Positions 1 to 8,458 of a stretch of DNA of 64,000 bases are shown piece by piece; positions within the stretch are counted from its first letter, which is position 1, and each line of letters begins with the position of its first letter. Source of the DNA: Dyella jiangningensis (GTDB lineage Bacteria > Pseudomonadota > Gammaproteobacteria > Xanthomonadales > Rhodanobacteraceae); contig NZ_NFZS01000002.1 in NCBI RefSeq assembly GCF_003264855.1, positions 62,001 through 126,000 of the forward strand, read 5' to 3'. The position numbers were made by a program, and so were the translations under genes. Under the pieces are notes generated by a model that was given only the letters and a program-made list of their open reading frames with translations, was not told where the DNA came from and made no database searches.

Positions 1-77
1 TAAAGGACTCTTCCACAAGTTTGCCGCTGTCGAATGCGCGTCGGCGGCGCAACCTGCGTTCAGGCAGCTTGCGATAC

Positions 78-566
78 TCAACCCGAGGCGGCGTGGTCCG
101 CCGTGCACCAGCCCGCGACCGCGGAACGCCACGACGTGCAACTGTCCGACTCGCCCGTCGCGAGCCATTGCCGATGCAGCCGTTCAAGCGCGCGAATCAG
201 CCCCTGCGCGGTAAAAGGTGCAAGCAGCCCGCCGGCAAGGAAGGGACGCGCCTGCTCGAAGCGCTCCAGTGCCACGGTCGAATCGAACAACACCATCAGC
301 GGCAGGAAAGGTGCGCGCCCCTCCTTGCGCACCTTGTTCAGACGCGAGAAGTTCGCGCGCCACAGGTGGCTCTCGATGATCACGAAGCCTACGGGGTGAG
401 GCGTTTCCCTGCTCTCCCGCGTGCGAAGCAGGCGCGATAGTTCATTGACGCAACGAACCGTGAGAACCATGTTGCGCAGACCCGCTTCGTTGAGCTGCGT
501 GCGGATCTGCTGTGCGCGTTCAGGTTCTTTGACGACGAGGACGATGGTAGGCCATTCAGGCATCAT
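78..566 (-). CDS. Degenerate response-regulator receiver protein
   Basis: A 162-residue protein whose first 130 residues follow a CheY-like receiver pattern: a hydrophobic first strand (TIVLVVKEPE), a third strand ending VIIESHLW, and a later hydrophobic strand. The aspartate expected at the end of strand three is absent (ESH instead), and the usual acidic pair after strand one is replaced by KEPE. It probably cannot be phosphorylated in the normal way and may work as a pseudo-receiver that only binds a partner. No output domain follows. There is no clear Shine-Dalgarno sequence before either of the two adjacent ATG codons, so the exact start is uncertain. It lies in a region rich in signalling genes but is not in an operon with any of them. 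Confidence 0.6.
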   Translation of the reverse strand: MMPEWPTIVLVVKEPERAQQIRTQLNEAGLRNMVLTVRCVNELSRLLRTRESRETPHPVGFVIIESHLWRANFSRLNKVRKEGRAPFLPLMVLFDSTVALERFEQARPFLAGGLLAPFTAQGLIRALERLHRQWLATGESDSCTSWRSAVAGWCTADHAASG

Positions 567-634
567 GGAGGCGACGCTGGATTGTGGGACATTCCAACAG
601 ACGCAAGTCGCGTGCCATCACAGCGCGAGTCGGG

Positions 635-1132
635 TCAACTCATGACCGTGGGCTTGTCGAAAGGCAGTCGTGTGGCGCCGAGCGCCGCCAGCGAATCATC
701 GACGCGATGAAGCACATCGCGCGGCGCATCCACCACGATGAGGATGCGGCCCAGCGAAATCTCTTCCTGGAACTGCCGTCGCACCGGATCCGGCACGGCG
801 GACCCCGCCAGTGCCGTCGCCCATCCACCGACGGCCGCGCCACCCAGCGTCATCGCGGCCGCACCGGCAAGCGTGATGCCCAATGGAGGGATGGCGATGG
901 CGATCAAGCCCGCCAGCAGGCCCGTAGCCGCACCTCCCGCGACGCCACGGATCGCCGCGGGGTAGAAGTCGCCCTCGACGACCTTGCGCTCGTCGGGTAT
1001 CACATCGAGCTCGATATCCGATCGCGCGATCAGGGAAATATCCTCGTCGGCCGCACCGCCGTCGCGTGCAGCCGCCATTGCCGTACTGGCCGCCGCCACA
1101 TCCGGCACGCTGAACACATGTCGCGTCTTCAT
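635..1132 (-). CDS. Hypothetical protein with glycine-rich membrane-type segment
   Basis: A 165-residue protein. Residues 1-45 look like a small alpha/beta unit (RHVFSVPDVAAAS...ISLIARSD) reminiscent of the YflT/DUF1269 class of stress proteins. Residues 62-110 form a long Gly/Ala/Ile-rich hydrophobic stretch broken by IPPLG, probably a hairpin membrane segment. The C-terminal part returns to a soluble strand-helix pattern (GRILIVVDAPRD). Such proteins are common near stress genes, but I cannot name a family with confidence and no enzymatic motif is visible. It appears to be a single-gene unit read away from the antiporter gene to its right. Confidence 0.6.
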   Translation of the reverse strand: MKTRHVFSVPDVAAASTAMAAARDGGAADEDISLIARSDIELDVIPDERKVVEGDFYPAAIRGVAGGAATGLLAGLIAIAIPPLGITLAGAAAMTLGGAAVGGWATALAGSAVPDPVRRQFQEEISLGRILIVVDAPRDVLHRVDDSLAALGATRLPFDKPTVMS

Positions 1133-1329
1133 GGTTCCAGTGCTCCGTCATCTGGCACCACCCTAGCCACGCACAAGTAAAAGCGGCGGCAAGCCCGCGT
1201 GGCTGTCGCGCCACGTTCAGCGGGAAGATTTTTCCGACGCGGGAACTTCATGCCATGTTGGCGGCACGCAGACGCCGGCACGACAAGCCACGCCTGACCC
1301 TGCATGCATCACCACGGCGGACAAACCAC

Positions 1330-2676
1330 GTGAGCATCCAGGCCTGGCTGCTGTTGCTCGGCATCCTGCTGTTGATCTCCTCCCTGCTGGGAGGATGGAT
1401 CCGGCGTACGCCGATGACGCCATTCGTGCTGTATGTGGTGGCCGGCGTCGCGCTCGGTCCGTGGCTCGCCGACCAGGCGCGCGTCGACCTGGTGAAATAT
1501 GCGCCGGTGCTCGAACGCGCGACCGAACTGGCGCTCGTGGTCTCACTGTTCATCGGTGGCCTCAAACTGCGCGCGCTGTGGCATGAAATGTCGTGGAGCA
1601 CCGGTGTCAGGCTGGCGGTGCCAGCCATGCTGCTCACCGTGGGCGCCATGACGCTCGCCGCACACGCGCTGTTCGCCGCCAGCTGGCCCATGGCGCTGTT
1701 GTTCTCGGCCGCCGTGGCGCCCACCGACCCCGTGCTGGCCAGCCTGGTGTCGGTGGACGATGCGGACGACACCGACGGCCTGCGCGTCGCGCTGTCGACC
1801 GAAGCGGGCCTGAACGATGGCGCCGGCATGCCGCTGCTTCTGCTCGCCCTGCTGCTGTTCCATGAATCCACGGCACGCGCGGATCTGTGGAACTGGTTCC
1901 TGCGCGACGTCGTCTGGGCGCTGCCCGCCGGCATCGCGGTCGGTTTCGGTCTCGCGCTGCTGACGGGCGCACTCGCCACGCATATCAAGGCACGCAGCCA
2001 GGACACCGGCCCGAACGATTTCCTCGCGCTCGCCCTGCTCGCCATCACCTACGCCGCCGCACAGTACCTGCACGCATCGGTCTTCCTTGCCTCGTTCGCC
2101 GCGGGCCTGGGACTTCGGCATGCCGAGTGGCGCGTGGTGCAGCGCCATCCCAGCCCGCACAGCAAGGGCAGCTCGGACGTCCATCCACCCGCGGAGGTGC
2201 TCATCAATCCCAACCAGCGTGACAGTGAAGTGGCGAAACATCCGTGGGCGTCGATCGGCCTGGTGGTGTCCGATGCGCTGTCGTTCGGCGACACGCTGGA
2301 ACGCCTTATCGGCGCCGGCGTGCTGTTGTTCCTCGGCATCGCACTGGCCAGCTATGCCAGCCTTTCGGCAGTCGTGCTGGCGGCGCTGCTGTTCCTGGTG
2401 GTGCGTCCCCTCGCGGTGCTCGCGGTAACGGGACATTGCGGGCTTCGCTGGCCACGCAGGCTGCTGCTCGGCTGGCTCGGCATCCGCGGACTGGGCAGCC
2501 TGAGTTATCTCGCCTACGCGATCACGCACGGCCTGCCTTCGTCGGCGGCCACGCAACTGAGCGAATGGATCGTGACCCTCGTGGTGCTGAGCATCCTCGT
2601 GCATGGCACCAGCACGCAGCCCTTGATGGCGTGGCGCGCCTCGCGCATGGCGCAGCGACGCAGCCACGGATCGTAG
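1330..2676 (+). CDS. Cation:proton antiporter (CPA1-type)
   Basis: A 448-residue inner-membrane protein with about 12 hydrophobic helices starting VSIQAWLLLLGILLL. The pore-helix signature is SAAVAPTDPVLASLV, close to the APTDPV motif of Na+/H+ exchangers of the CPA1 group, and a second helix holds STEAGLNDGAGMPLL with the conserved acidic residues. It should exchange Na+ or K+ for protons and so help pH and salt balance. I chose the GTG at 1330 because the first membrane helix begins there; an ATG 25 codons upstream would add a basic leader of low plausibility. A polar loop (HPSPHSKGSSDVHPP) interrupts the helices midway. It is a single gene. Confidence 0.82.
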   Translation: MSIQAWLLLLGILLLISSLLGGWIRRTPMTPFVLYVVAGVALGPWLADQARVDLVKYAPVLERATELALVVSLFIGGLKLRALWHEMSWSTGVRLAVPAMLLTVGAMTLAAHALFAASWPMALLFSAAVAPTDPVLASLVSVDDADDTDGLRVALSTEAGLNDGAGMPLLLLALLLFHESTARADLWNWFLRDVVWALPAGIAVGFGLALLTGALATHIKARSQDTGPNDFLALALLAITYAAAQYLHASVFLASFAAGLGLRHAEWRVVQRHPSPHSKGSSDVHPPAEVLINPNQRDSEVAKHPWASIGLVVSDALSFGDTLERLIGAGVLLFLGIALASYASLSAVVLAALLFLVVRPLAVLAVTGHCGLRWPRRLLLGWLGIRGLGSLSYLAYAITHGLPSSAATQLSEWIVTLVVLSILVHGTSTQPLMAWRASRMAQRRSHGS

Positions 2677-2855
2677 CGCCGTGGCCGCGACGTTGAGCGT
2701 GCGCCAAGGGTTCGTGTGCGTGGAACCTCCCGCTGATGCGCAGCGCGCATCGCCCGAGCGGTGGCATGGAGCTTGCGGTCTCCCGATGGCCGCGTCGCGA
2801 TGCATCGCCTGCGCGTCCCCCACGTTTTCCCGCGCTTTCGAAGGAGGAATCCCCG

Positions 2856-3731
2856 ATGTTCGCTCACAACAAAAAGCTGCAGTATTCCGTGCATGTCGAA
2901 GAATGCAATCCGGGCCTGGCCAACCTGATGCTCGAGCAGTTTGGCGGACCACAGGGCGAGCTCGCCGCTGCGATGCGCTATTTCACGCAGGCCTTGGCCG
3001 AGGAAGACCCCGGCAGAAAGGACATGCTGCTCGACATCGCCACGGAGGAGCTCAGTCATCTGGAAGTCATCGGCTCGATCGTGGCCATGCTCAACCGCGG
3101 CGCCAAGGGCGAGCTGGCGGAGGCCGTCGCTGCCGAAGCCGATCTGTACCGGGCCATGCAAGGTGCCGGCAATGATTCCCATGTGACGCAATTGCTCTAT
3201 GGCGGAGGCCCCGCCCTCATCAACTCCGGCGGCATGCTGTGGACGGCCGGCTACATCGATTCCATCGGCGACCCGACGTGCGACCTGCGATCGAACATCG
3301 CGGCCGAAGCGCGGGCCAAGATCATTTACGAGCGCCTCATCAACGTGACGGCGGATGCCGGCGTGAAGGATGCGCTCGGCTTTCTCATGACCCGGGAAAT
3401 CTCGCACCAGCAGTCCTTCGAAAAGGCGCTGTATGCCATCGAACCCAACTTCCCGCCCGGGAAGCTGCCTGGCAATCCGGAGTTTGCCAATGTCTATGTC
3501 AACACTTCGCAAGGCGATGGCGACATGCGCGGTCCATGGAACAGCGACGACAACTTCCGCTACGTCAGCGACCGCGAAGCCCAGCTGGCCATGGACGGCG
3601 GCGACGGCAAGCCTTCGGTGAAACTCGGCAAGCAACAACAGGAATGCCTGTCGGCATTCGCGGGCCGCACCGCCTCGGAAACCGACAGCAATCCCACCAC
3701 GGGCGCCGAGCTTGGGAAACAGGACTATTGA
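2856..3731 (+). CDS. Manganese catalase (non-haem)
   Basis: This 291-residue protein has the four-helix ferritin-like fold of dimanganese catalases, which turn hydrogen peroxide into water and oxygen in the cytoplasm. Ligand positions match the family: Glu35 (QGELAAAMRY), Glu65 and His68 (ATEELSHLE), Glu151 (IAAEARAK) and His184 (EISHQQSF). The C-terminal tail with GPWN and DREAQ elements is also usual. The start is the ATG preceded by a strong AAGGAGG; an in-frame codon 40 residues upstream would add an unrelated Arg/Pro-rich leader. It forms its own unit and is followed by a strong GC hairpin. Its presence among stress genes suggests stationary-phase or oxidative-stress control. Confidence 0.93.
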   Translation: MFAHNKKLQYSVHVEECNPGLANLMLEQFGGPQGELAAAMRYFTQALAEEDPGRKDMLLDIATEELSHLEVIGSIVAMLNRGAKGELAEAVAAEADLYRAMQGAGNDSHVTQLLYGGGPALINSGGMLWTAGYIDSIGDPTCDLRSNIAAEARAKIIYERLINVTADAGVKDALGFLMTREISHQQSFEKALYAIEPNFPPGKLPGNPEFANVYVNTSQGDGDMRGPWNSDDNFRYVSDREAQLAMDGGDGKPSVKLGKQQQECLSAFAGRTASETDSNPTTGAELGKQDY

Positions 3732-3748
3732 TCCTTCGTGCGCGAAGA

Positions 3749-3776
3749 GAGCGACCACCCCGCGGGGTGGCCGCTC
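3749..3776 (+). terminator. GC hairpin after manganese catalase
   Basis: The sequence GAGCG-a-CCACCCC-GC-GGGGTGG-c-CGCTC forms a 12-pair stem with one opposed mismatch and a minimal loop, 18 bases after the catalase stop. There is no T run, so intrinsic termination is only likely, not certain. Confidence 0.55.
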
Positions 3777-3926
3777 CAGCGAAGCCGGCTATCGCCGCTT
3801 GCGGTACGCATGCGCCACGACAACGCGCGACGCTCGCCCGTTCGTGGCCAGCCCACGTGCCTCGCCTTCTTGCGAATACCGCGCGAACGCGTCGTCCTCG
3901 ACGGCTACCTCTGCATCGTCGACTGA

Positions 3927-4133
3927 TTACTCGATCTCGCCATAGTTCTTCATCACATCCTGGGGACCACCGTAGTGCTCGTCCTTGAGCTGCTTGACCA
4001 CGTCGAGCTCCTCCTTGGGCGCGCCATTGCGTTCCGCCTGCTTGATCAGGGTCTGCTTGTCGGTGGGGTAGCTCACGTCGTGAAGATATTTCTGCACGTT
4101 CGCGGGCGACGAACCTCCCAGGCCTCGTGTCAT
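3927..4133 (-). CDS. DUF2795 domain protein
   Basis: A 68-residue soluble protein with the DUF2795 pattern: SPANVQKYLHDVSYPTDKQ followed by a helix with NGAPKEELDVVKQL and an ending YGGPQDVMKNYG. The role of the family is unknown; in many proteobacteria these small proteins belong to stress-induced sets. The start is set by GAGGAGGGCG a few bases before the ATG; longer readings add an Arg-rich stretch without family likeness. It faces the manganese catalase gene across the hairpin at 3749-3776. Confidence 0.8.
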   Translation of the reverse strand: MTRGLGGSSPANVQKYLHDVSYPTDKQTLIKQAERNGAPKEELDVVKQLKDEHYGGPQDVMKNYGEIE

Positions 4134-4438
4134 GTTTCGCCCTCCTCGGCTCGGGTTGGCTGTTCCTGGGCTCTTGCGCAGCGCGGCTGCCGAGTACATC
4201 GATGTGTACCCGGCGATCTTCGATGCAACGCCGGTGCCAGCCCGTGGCGATGACGCCGCAACGGCGTGGCTCGCGCGGGATGGCCATGGGCGGTGCCGGC
4301 GCGTTGCCCCCGTCGGTACATAACGACCATCTGCCGGCAACAATGACCGACCCGCTTTTCAAATCCGCATGAGCGATGGCCGATACGGTCCGGTACGGCA
4401 ATTGCTTGCTCTTCTTGCCACCTGATTCAGGAATCGAC

Positions 4439-5056
4439 ATGCGCGACGCCTCCTGTTCCGCCCTCATGGGCCATCCTTCGATCGCCCGTGGCAGGAATGC
4501 GGGCCGCCGGCATGGGTCCGCACTTATCCCGCCTTCGATCGCCGCCATGGCACGCGATCGCCTCGACAGCCAGAACGTCATCGGCGGCATGTATTACCTG
4601 TGCCTGGAACGTTGTGCCGCCTGCAGCGATCCGCTGATGAGCGGCCTCGATCCGGCACGCCTGCGCGCCTTCCGCCTTGGGGATGCACCTTTCGCCCGGG
4701 ATCTCAGGCGCATGCTCACGGTGTTCTCGTTCTGCGGCCGCATCGACAGCGTATCCAGTGGCATCGTGCTGCCGCAGATCCGTGCACTGGCCGACTGCAT
4801 GAAGACCACCCGTCCGGATGGTGTGGACTCGCTGCGGCTCGTGCTGAGTGCCGAGCAGGTCGACGAAACCGCATGGGGGTTGCTGCTGGCGCTGGTGAAG
4901 GACGCGGAGCTGACCACGCTCAGCGAAGTCACCGAGGCGCTGTATGCGGCGCAACGCATGCAACGCCAGCTCGTACAGCAACACTACGAGGAGCTCATGC
5001 TGCTGCTGTCGCGCATGGCGGAGGGGCCGTACCGCGAGCATCGCCGCCTGTACTGA
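4439..5056 (+). CDS. Hypothetical helical protein
   Basis: I do not recognise this 205-residue protein. It appears mostly alpha-helical and soluble, with a cysteine-containing element (YYLCLERCAACSD) near residues 50-62 that might bind metal, and a long amphipathic C-terminal helix (LYAAQRMQRQLVQQHYEELMLL). I chose the ATG at 4439 because AGGAAT precedes it at good spacing; an in-frame ATG 21 codons upstream lacks one. Codon bias matches the neighbours, so it is likely real. No partner gene is evident. Confidence 0.55.
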   Translation: MRDASCSALMGHPSIARGRNAGRRHGSALIPPSIAAMARDRLDSQNVIGGMYYLCLERCAACSDPLMSGLDPARLRAFRLGDAPFARDLRRMLTVFSFCGRIDSVSSGIVLPQIRALADCMKTTRPDGVDSLRLVLSAEQVDETAWGLLLALVKDAELTTLSEVTEALYAAQRMQRQLVQQHYEELMLLLSRMAEGPYREHRRLY

Positions 5057-5265
5057 TGGACAACGGCAAAGGCACCGGATGAATGCCCGGGAAGGCCTGA
5101 CGCAAGGCAATCGCCGAAGGTAAGCCCTGCCGTCGAAGGAAACTTTTTCCGCGCCGGAGCCCGCGAATCACGCCGAAATGCCGCTACAGAGCGGTTTCTG
5201 CCGTGGCACGGATGTTGCCCGTACAGGATTGCGTCGATAGGAGCGCGCCAAACCGGATTTCGATC

Positions 5266-5556
5266 ATGCCTACCCAGAACACGTCCCTGACTCCCCGAGG
5301 CTTCGCTGCGATGGATTCCGAGCGGCAACGCGAAATATCCAGCATCGGCGGCCGCGCTGCGCACGCCGGAGGCCACGCCCATCGTTTCACTTCCGAAGAG
5401 GCCCGTGCCGCTGGACGCAAGGGTGGCAGCGCGGTAAGCCGCGACCGCGAACACATGGCGACCATTGGCCGTCGCGGCGGTCGTAGCCGCAGTCGCGCGA
5501 AAGAACCGGATGAAGCACCCTCCGCAGCCATCAAGGAGTTCGCCCATGAGGCTTAA
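5266..5556 (+). CDS. KGG-repeat stress protein (GsiB-like)
   Basis: A 96-residue hydrophilic protein with repeated KGG-type units: TPRGFAAMDSERQREISSIGG near the N-terminus, then SEEARAAGRKGGSAVSRDREHMATIGRRGG. The family includes Bacillus GsiB-type general stress proteins, thought to act as hydrophilic protectants. This copy differs from the other two in the window by an extra central unit and an acidic tail. The ATG used gives the family N-terminus, but its Shine-Dalgarno sequence is weak. Its last four codons overlap the next gene by 11 bases, so the two are probably translated together. Confidence 0.78.
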   Translation: MPTQNTSLTPRGFAAMDSERQREISSIGGRAAHAGGHAHRFTSEEARAAGRKGGSAVSRDREHMATIGRRGGRSRSRAKEPDEAPSAAIKEFAHEA

Positions 5557-6115
5557 GCAGCGACTTTCCGTCCTCGCGCTGGCGCTGGCGAGTCTCGCGC
5601 TTGCGGGCTACCTGCATGCGCAAAGCAGCGCGTCGGGCACCGATACCTCGAGCCCCAGCGCGACGGACCAGACCTTCCTTCGCAAGGCGGCCACCGATGG
5701 CGCCACCGAGGTGGCGCTGGGCCAGCTGGCCATGCAGCATGCCCAGTCCAGCTCCACCAAGGACATGGCGCAACGCCTGGTGACCGACCACCGCAAGGCG
5801 AATGACGAACTCGCCAGCATCGCCATGCGAAAGCATGTCGAGGTGTCGGCGCGCCCCGATGCCGATGCGCTGGCCAAGGAAAAATCGTGGGGCTCGGGTG
5901 CTTCCTACGACCGCGCCTATGCGCAGACCATGGTCAAGGACCATCGCGAAGCGGTGAACCTGTTCACCAAGGCGACCGAGAGCAAGGATGCGGACATCCG
6001 GCAGTTCGCGCAGACCACGCTGCCCGTGCTCAAGCAGCACCTGTCCATGGCCGAGGACCTGACCAAGGGCGGTGAGACGCACTCCTCCGGTGCAGGAAGC
6101 GCAGGTACGCCATAG
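5546..6115 (+). CDS. DUF4142 exported ferritin-like protein
   Basis: A 189-residue protein with a signal peptide (MRLKQRLSVLALALASLALAG, cleavage near LHA-QSS) and a DUF4142 helical domain. Typical phrases are ATDGATEVALGQLAMQHAQS, DMAQRLVTDHRKANDELASIA and DRAYAQTMVKDHREAVNLF, with His and Glu residues spaced as in ferritin-like bundles. It should sit in the periplasm; its function is unknown, although the family is common in stress and biofilm gene sets. The start has AAGGAG eight bases upstream, inside the end of the KGG gene it overlaps. Confidence 0.85.
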   Translation: MRLKQRLSVLALALASLALAGYLHAQSSASGTDTSSPSATDQTFLRKAATDGATEVALGQLAMQHAQSSSTKDMAQRLVTDHRKANDELASIAMRKHVEVSARPDADALAKEKSWGSGASYDRAYAQTMVKDHREAVNLFTKATESKDADIRQFAQTTLPVLKQHLSMAEDLTKGGETHSSGAGSAGTP

Positions 6116-6235
6116 CCGCACGCGAGAGCCATTCGAACGAAGCTTGCACGCGGCCTCTACCTTGAACGGGGCATGCTCCGGAAGGTAGGGCCGCTTCATG
6201 CCCGTCTCATTCAGGGTTGCAAGGAATACTCGAAT

Positions 6236-7585
6236 ATGGCTCAAGCCGCTCCGTCGGTCCTCCTGGTCGACGACGACCACACCTTTCTCAGTTCGGCGCG
6301 CGATTACGCGAGGCTCAAGGGCTGCGAGGTCCATACCGCCTCCACGGTGAGGGACGCCATGCTCACGGTCGAGCAGTGCGCGCCGCCGGATCTCATGCTG
6401 CTGGACCTGTCGCTGCCCGACGGCAGCGGGTTGGACCTGTTGGATCACCTGGACGCCAGGGATTGCGGCGAGATCGTGGTACTCACCGGCGAGCCCGGCG
6501 TCGACACGGCGGTGCGCGCCATGCGGCTGCGCGTGGACGACTACGTGGTCAAGCCCATGCGCGGCGGTTATTTCGACACGCTGCTGCAGCGGGCCACCCG
6601 GCGTGCGCAGTCACGCCTGCTCAGCAGCCCGCTGGCCAGCAGCCAGTGCGGCGACCTGCTCGGCAATTCGCTGATCATGCGACGCATGTTCAAGCTGATC
6701 GAACGCGTCGCGCCCACCGACAATACCGTGCTGGTGCACGGCGAAAGCGGCGCCGGCAAGGAGCTGGTCGCTCGCGCCATCCACCAGTACAGCGACCGGC
6801 GCGGACGATTCGTGGCCATCAACTGCGGTGCGGTGCCTCCCGACCTCATCGGCAGCCAGCTGTTCGGGCATGAGCGCGGAAGCTTTACCGGCGCCATTCG
6901 CGACCATGCAGGCTATTTCGAGCAGGCGCAGGGCGGCACGCTGCTGCTCGACGAATTCACCGAAATGCCGATGTCCATGCAGACCTACCTGTTGCGCGTA
7001 CTGGAAACGCGCGACATCACGCGCATCGGCGCACGCACCAAGCATCATGTGGACGTGCGCGTCATCGCGGCCTGCAATCGCGATCCGGCGGCGGCCGTGC
7101 GTGACGGCGTGCTGCGCGAGGACTTGTACTATCGTCTCGCCGACTTTCCCATCGAGGTGCCACCCCTGCGTTCGCGCGGCGACGATGCGCACCTGCTGGC
7201 CGGCCGCTTCCTGCGTGCACTCAATGACGAACACGGCACGAACCACGGCTTTTCAGCGGCCTCGGAAGAATTCATTTCGCAATATGCGTGGCCCGGCAAC
7301 GTGCGCGAACTGTTGCACGCCGTGCGACGCGCCTACCTCATGGCCGAAGACGGCAAGATCGAACTGGCTGCCTACCCCGACCCCGCCGTGCTGGGCGCCA
7401 GGGCGTCGCGCGGCGACCTGCGCTGGTCGGGGCAGACGCTGGAAGAACTGGAGCGCGAGGCGATCGAAGCCGCGCTCGCGCGTTGCGGCAACGACAAGAC
7501 GCATGCCGCGCGCCTGCTTGGCGTCAGCGTGAAAACCGTCTACAACAAGCTGGTCCGCTACAAGAAGCAAGGCCCGGACGCCTAG
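6236..7585 (+). CDS. NtrC-family sigma-54-type response regulator
   Basis: A 449-residue regulator with three parts. Residues 8-120 form a receiver with the acidic patch VDDDH, phosphoacceptor Asp57 (LLLDLSLPDGSG) and Lys106 (VVKPMRGG). Residues 140-370 form an AAA+ domain with Walker A (GESGAGKE), a sigma-54 contact loop of the form GSFTGA rather than GAFTGA, and Walker B (GGTLLLDEF). The C-terminus (about 405-445) is a Fis-type helix-turn-helix (THAARLLGVSVKTVYNKLVRY). It should activate sigma-54 promoters when phosphorylated. No kinase gene is adjacent, so its partner is elsewhere or one of the kinases 2-7 kb away. The start follows AAGGAAT. Confidence 0.9.
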   Translation: MAQAAPSVLLVDDDHTFLSSARDYARLKGCEVHTASTVRDAMLTVEQCAPPDLMLLDLSLPDGSGLDLLDHLDARDCGEIVVLTGEPGVDTAVRAMRLRVDDYVVKPMRGGYFDTLLQRATRRAQSRLLSSPLASSQCGDLLGNSLIMRRMFKLIERVAPTDNTVLVHGESGAGKELVARAIHQYSDRRGRFVAINCGAVPPDLIGSQLFGHERGSFTGAIRDHAGYFEQAQGGTLLLDEFTEMPMSMQTYLLRVLETRDITRIGARTKHHVDVRVIAACNRDPAAAVRDGVLREDLYYRLADFPIEVPPLRSRGDDAHLLAGRFLRALNDEHGTNHGFSAASEEFISQYAWPGNVRELLHAVRRAYLMAEDGKIELAAYPDPAVLGARASRGDLRWSGQTLEELEREAIEAALARCGNDKTHAARLLGVSVKTVYNKLVRYKKQGPDA

Positions 7586-7612
7586 CCGACGGGCCTGGAC
7601 TGACTTCTCCGC

Positions 7613-7819
7613 TCAGCACCACACCTGCACGCGCGGGTCGAGCGCAGCCGGGTCGCGCAAGGGTATGGGCAGGTCGAGATACTCCGGCTCGATGCACGGC
7701 TCGATCCCTGGCCGCGGTGCGCGCTTGCCGCGCTCGCCCTTGCGCGGCTCGCCCGGCCGCGGGGTGCGACCGATATCGATCGAAATACCGATATCGACGC
7801 CGTCGGGTTCATATCTCAT
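7613..7819 (-). CDS. Small hypothetical protein coupled to lipoprotein gene
   Basis: A 68-residue protein, MRYEPDGVDIGISIDIG followed by a charged Pro/Arg/Gly-rich middle (RPGEPRKGERGKRAPRPG) and an ending YLDLPIPLRDPAALDPRVQVWC. No family is recognised and no membrane segment is present. Evidence that it is real is positional: its ATG overlaps the stop of the upstream lipoprotein gene in an ATGA arrangement, and it ends 27 bases short of the convergent NtrC-type gene. Confidence 0.5.
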   Translation of the reverse strand: MRYEPDGVDIGISIDIGRTPRPGEPRKGERGKRAPRPGIEPCIEPEYLDLPIPLRDPAALDPRVQVWC

Positions 7820-8031
7820 CGCGTACTTCCGCTGGTGGCCGGTTGCGCACTCGTGCTCGACGGGGTCGGGCTGCTGGTGGCGGGAGGCGGATTGTTGGTC
7901 GGCGCATACGGGGTGGCCGCCGTCGCCGAAGACGACGGATGCGTGCCCGGCTCGGTGCCATCGTCGTTGCGATGGCAACCGGCGAGCGTGCACATGCCAA
8001 ACAGTACAGCGGTAACAAGGTAACGATTCAT
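7816..8031 (-). CDS. Small Ser/Thr/Pro-rich lipoprotein
   Basis: A 71-residue lipoprotein. A short signal peptide (MNRYLVTAVLFGMCTLAGC) ends in the lipobox LAGC with the modified Cys at residue 19; the rest is a disordered Ser/Thr/Pro/Ala tail. GGGAG precedes the ATG. The stop overlaps the next small gene by four bases (ATGA). It probably sits in the cell envelope. No function can be given. Confidence 0.65.
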   Translation of the reverse strand: MNRYLVTAVLFGMCTLAGCHRNDDGTEPGTHPSSSATAATPYAPTNNPPPATSSPTPSSTSAQPATSGSTR

Positions 8032-8128
8032 GAGCGTTCTCCCAGTGGCATGGGACGGCGATCGCCCCGTGGGGTGCCGACACAGACGGCGCGGCATGGC
8101 CTGCACCGTCCGCTCCGGCACGCATCGG

Positions 8129-8314
8129 TCAGCGATTCTTGTGACTCTGCTCGCCAGCGCGCACGTGCTGCTCGTGGCTTCCGCCGCGGCTACCGGCGCT
8201 CTTGCTCTCCTTGCCCTGCCCGCCATGGCTCGCCTTGCCACCCTTGCTGGCGATCTCGCGTTGCTTCTCGTCGCTCATCGCGCCGAATCCGCGCTTGCTG
8301 TGTTCATTGGCCAT
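8129..8314 (-). CDS. KGG-repeat stress protein
   Basis: A 61-residue very hydrophilic protein beginning MANEHSKRGFGAMSDEKQ, then EIASKGGKASHGG, and ending SHEQHVRAGEQSHKNR. It is a close paralogue of the KGG protein at 15654-15857, which shares the first ten residues and the SHEQHV...SHKN tail. AGAGGA lies upstream of two in-frame ATGs two codons apart; I use the second because it gives the family N-terminus and better spacing. Probably a general stress protectant. Confidence 0.8.
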   Translation of the reverse strand: MANEHSKRGFGAMSDEKQREIASKGGKASHGGQGKESKSAGSRGGSHEQHVRAGEQSHKNR

Positions 8315-8458
8315 CGTCATGTTTCCTCTGTGGTGCCGGGCGCCAAGGCCGCGACGTGGCTTTAGGTTGCGCAACCCGCGCGCAAACGGATGCGCAGTAG
8401 CCATAAACGGCCTCTTTCACACGCGGCCGCGTTCAGCAGAGGTGTAACGACGAATGGT

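Noticed and set aside
1-77. A partial gene at the left edge
   Set aside because: Only 77 bases, no frame with recognisable protein likeness.
6120-6235. A sigma-54 promoter before the NtrC-type regulator
   Set aside because: No GG-N10-GC element at the right spacing could be found by eye here or upstream of the neighbouring genes.
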